From the NCBI GenBank assembly GCA_020846655.1, contig JADLDL010000004.1, forward strand, positions 1 to 64,000: 64,000 bases of DNA, in the 5' to 3' direction. Below, piece after piece: positions 61,724-64,000 of the stretch. A program made the position numbers and the translations under genes. This stretch comes from Saprospiraceae bacterium (GTDB taxonomy: Bacteria; Bacteroidota; Bacteroidia; Chitinophagales; Saprospiraceae). Below the pieces are notes generated by a model. It did no database searches. It saw only the letters and a program-made list of their open reading frames with translations, and had not been told where the DNA came from. Every line of letters starts with the position of its first letter. Within the stretch, counting starts at the first letter, position 1.

Positions 61724-63151
61724 TTATTGGTTCAGGCTCATTTTGATCTTTTTCTCCAATTCGGAAACGGTGTCTTTGAAAATCATGTCCGTGTCCATCA
61801 TGTCCTGCACGGCTTTGCAGGAATAAATCACCGTGCTGTGGTCGCGGCCGCCAAAGGTTTCGCCAATTGATTTCAGCGACTTGTTGGTCAGTTTTTTGGC
61901 CAAAAACATCGACAACTGCCGGGCAATCACGATGTTGCGCTTGCGGGTCTCCTGGTGCAAACGTTCGACCGGCACGCTGAAGTGCTCCGCTACCAACTCC
62001 TGGATAAATTCGACGGTGATCTCCTTGTTGATCGTCGTCACAAAATTCCGGATCACCTCCTTGGCCAACTCAATGTCGACGTCGCGGCGGATCAGGGTCG
62101 ACTGCGCCAACAGGCTGATCATGACGCCTTCCAGTTCGCGGATGTTGTTCTTGATGTTGTAACAGATAAACTCCAGGACATCGTTGGGGATATCCACGCC
62201 TTCCTTTTCCATTTTGGCGCCCAGGATGGCCATACGCGTCTCCAGATCAGGCGCTTGCAGATCGGCGCTCAGGCCCCATTTAAAGCGCGAAATCAGCCGG
62301 TCTTCGATGCCTTCCAGGTCTTTGGGCGGCCGGTCGGAGGTCAGGATGATTTGTTTGCCGTTTTGGTGCAATTGGTTGAAAATATGGAAAAAGATCTCCT
62401 GTGTTTTTTGTTTGCCCGAGAGAAACTGGATATCGTCCAGAATCAACACGTCAATCATTTGGTAAAAATTGACGAAGTCGTTGACAGCGTTGTTTTTGAT
62501 TGCCTGGATGATCTGGTTGGTAAATTTTTCAGCCGAAACGTACAAAACCGCCTTTTGGTCGGAGCGCTTGACGACCTCGTTGCCGATCGCCTGCGCCAGG
62601 TGCGTTTTGCCCAGGCCCACATCGCCAAAAATCACCAGCGGGTTGAACGCCGTGCCGCCCGGCTTTTTGGCAATGGCCATACCGGCATTCCGGGCCAGGC
62701 GGTTGCAATCGCCCTCGATGAAATTTTCAAACACATAGTTGGCATTCAACTGCGGATCAATCTTGACGCGCCGGATACCAGGTATGATAAACGGATTTTT
62801 GATCATCTCGGCGTCAAACACGCCGGGGATCGGTTCATTATCTTTCTCCGCCGAGGGCTTGGCGCTCGGCTTGGGCACTGGGGCCGGCTCCTGCATCGAG
62901 CCATCCAGAATATGGTATAGCAAGCGGCCCCGATCCCCCAATTCCTGGCGAATACTCGTCTTCAACAGTTGCACGTAGTGCTCCTCCAGCCATTCGTAAA
63001 AAAACTTGTTCGGCACCTGAATGGTTAACTCGTTGTTATCCAGGCGAACAGGCCGAATGGGCTCAAACCAGGTTTTGTAACTCTGTGGCGTTACGTTTTT
63101 TTTGATGATACGCAGACAACTGTCCCATACCATCTGGCAGTCCTTCGTCAT
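61724..63151 (-). CDS. dnaA: Chromosomal replication initiator DnaA
   Basis: 475 residues from MTKDCQMVWDSC, a start typical of Bacteroidota DnaA; two upstream ATGs in the same frame exist. Domain I lies at 1-85. A proline-rich linker follows (PAPVPKPSAKPSAEKDNEPI). The AAA+ domain has Walker A FGDVGLGKTHLAQAIG, Walker B VLILDDIQFLSG and sensor ILTSDRPPKDL. Domain IV carries the DnaA signature GRDHSTVIYSCKAV that reads the DnaA box. It initiates replication at oriC in the cytoplasm. Upstream I see no cluster of DnaA boxes, so oriC is probably elsewhere. Confidence 0.95.
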   Translation of the reverse strand: MTKDCQMVWDSCLRIIKKNVTPQSYKTWFEPIRPVRLDNNELTIQVPNKFFYEWLEEHYVQLLKTSIRQELGDRGRLLYHILDGSMQEPAPVPKPSAKPSAEKDNEPIPGVFDAEMIKNPFIIPGIRRVKIDPQLNANYVFENFIEGDCNRLARNAGMAIAKKPGGTAFNPLVIFGDVGLGKTHLAQAIGNEVVKRSDQKAVLYVSAEKFTNQIIQAIKNNAVNDFVNFYQMIDVLILDDIQFLSGKQKTQEIFFHIFNQLHQNGKQIILTSDRPPKDLEGIEDRLISRFKWGLSADLQAPDLETRMAILGAKMEKEGVDIPNDVLEFICYNIKNNIRELEGVMISLLAQSTLIRRDVDIELAKEVIRNFVTTINKEITVEFIQELVAEHFSVPVERLHQETRKRNIVIARQLSMFLAKKLTNKSLKSIGETFGGRDHSTVIYSCKAVQDMMDTDMIFKDTVSELEKKIKMSLNQ

Positions 63152-63718
63152 ACCGAAATGGTGCATTTGGTGCTGTAGGAAATCCAAAAAATTACTGTTA
63201 CGAAAATTAAAGGTCGATCGAGACAGGGTGACAAAGTTTTGACTTTTATCCCAATCGCCGAAACAGAATCTCCTTTTTTCGACAAAAAAATTTTGACCCT
63301 TGAAAATGGGTCTCTTAGGTGAATACGTCTCCGGATAGCCCCGACGAAGGTACTCTTGCTCAAGCGGCGCTATCTGGAAAAAGTTGTATTGGTGAAATAA
63401 AAATTTGATAAAAATCGAATTTGTTTGTTTTGGAGGGGTTAAAAGCGGGCATTTTAGAAATTATGATTGGTTGACCTTGCGGGCGTTTTGATGGCCGTAC
63501 ATATTGGGTAGCGGCAGGGAAGAGATGTCGAATCACCTGAAAGTCAGGGACTAACGAATAGTGCAAGCCGGATCAGAAAGCCGGACAAGCCAGCGCCGTT
63601 TCCGGGTATTCCGCCCACCCGCCGTAGTCGCTTTTTTTGACAAAAAACATTGTAAATACATTGTTATGTTGATGCCAACATCTAACTAAATCGTTTCCAG
63701 TACATTACAATTTTGTGC
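63152..63718. other. Region upstream of dnaA, no gene seen
   Basis: 567 bp without a credible gene. There is a 6-bp dyad (atgttg/caacat, 63666-63681) and a short repeat (acattgt, atacattgt) around 63,648-63,664. No TTATCCACA-type DnaA box occurs on either strand and no AT-rich 13-mers typical of an origin were noted. Confidence 0.55.
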
Positions 63719-64000
63719 TTAAAAAAGTTGTCCGGCCTCGGTCCGAATCGCCACCAAGGCCGTGATTAGCGGATTCATGCCGCCCTGCTCATCCAGAGCC
63801 ACCAACAGTTTTTGAACCAGGGCATCGGCATCGGCTTGCGGGTCCAAATCTTCAGCACACCGGGCGATCAGCATGAGGGTCTGCTCTTTGGCCAGCCGAA
63901 TAATTTGCCAAAGCGTCTCCGACACAAACAACTGCTGCGAGGTGTTGTGCTCAAACTCCTGGCTGATGGCCAGCATCAGCGTACCGCGCAACTCGGCCAC
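63719..64000 (-). CDS. C-terminal part of an unidentified gene, runs off the window
   Basis: 93 codons open to the right edge, ending ALVAIRTEAGQLF. The residues are mostly helical (LFVSETLWQIIRLAKEQTLM, LVQKLLVALDEQGGMNPLIT). I do not recognise a family. The true start is probably beyond base 64,000. Confidence 0.5.
   Translation of the reverse strand: MAELRGTLMLAISQEFEHNTSQQLFVSETLWQIIRLAKEQTLMLIARCAEDLDPQADADALVQKLLVALDEQGGMNPLITALVAIRTEAGQLF

Noticed and set aside
63360..63566. 68-codon minus-strand frame upstream of dnaA
   Set aside because: No ribosome site, promoter or recognisable sequence.
63152..63718. oriC next to dnaA
   Set aside because: No DnaA-box cluster or origin-type AT-rich repeats on either strand.

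Overview
The window looks like a chromosomal segment of a Bacteroidota bacterium, probably a Saprospiraceae relative. The evidence is promoter boxes of the TTTG / TAnnTTTG type, gliding-motility/type IX secretion style C-terminal domains, ECF sigma factor plus membrane anti-sigma-like pairs, DUF1573 and DUF1080 proteins, a LytS-type histidine kinase and a Bacteroidota-like DnaA. No taxonomic search was possible.

Region 1-31 kb is mostly housekeeping and surface biology. In order it holds: a TonB-domain/TPR protein, a saccharopine dehydrogenase-like enzyme, futalosine hydrolase, a methyltransferase plus PAP2 phosphatase pair, a DUF1573 protein, a C39-peptidase ABC exporter with its HlyD partner, a DUF1080 protein and two SGNH hydrolases. 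These are followed by acetyl-CoA synthetase, an MDR oxidoreductase, a DUF457 membrane hydrolase, an unknown protein and a large BNR/VPS10-like protein. The region closes with two ECF sigma/anti-sigma-like modules flanking a histidine kinase and a GH31 glucosidase, then an outer-membrane protein and an LVIVD-like lipoprotein.

Region 31.7-40.8 kb codes for secreted proteins: two tandem paralogues with an IgGFc-binding-like domain and a gliding-motility C-terminal domain, a Tat-exported Gfo/Idh/MocA oxidoreductase and a leucine-rich-repeat protein.

Region 40,890-61,375 is a genomic island. It is bounded by a perfect 57-bp direct repeat that contains the 3' half of tRNA-Pro; the intact tRNA-Pro is at the right end and a truncated copy is at the left. 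The island is visibly more AT-rich than its surroundings in its central part. Its core is a same-strand run of ten genes (57,349 down to 41,424): HTH regulator, TerY-like vWA protein, PP2C phosphatase, protein kinase with five Ig-like repeats, DUF4407 membrane protein, a protein with an N-terminal effector-associated-like domain, an E1/ThiF-like adenylation enzyme, a dynamin-like GTPase, a CHAT protease, and a nucleoside-phosphorylase-fold protein ending in another effector-associated-like domain. I read this as a phosphorylation-controlled, multi-effector conflict (probably anti-phage) system built on a TerY-P triad but without Ter proteins. In this combination it is unfamiliar to me and is the main candidate for a new system. 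The rest of the island holds a helical-repeat protein of unknown function, a small FnIII-like secreted protein, an HTH/PLD-like regulator and an excisionase-like HTH protein. No integrase is visible.

Region 61.3-64 kb is chromosomal backbone again: tRNA-Pro, tRNA-Ser, dnaA and the end of an unidentified gene that runs off the window.
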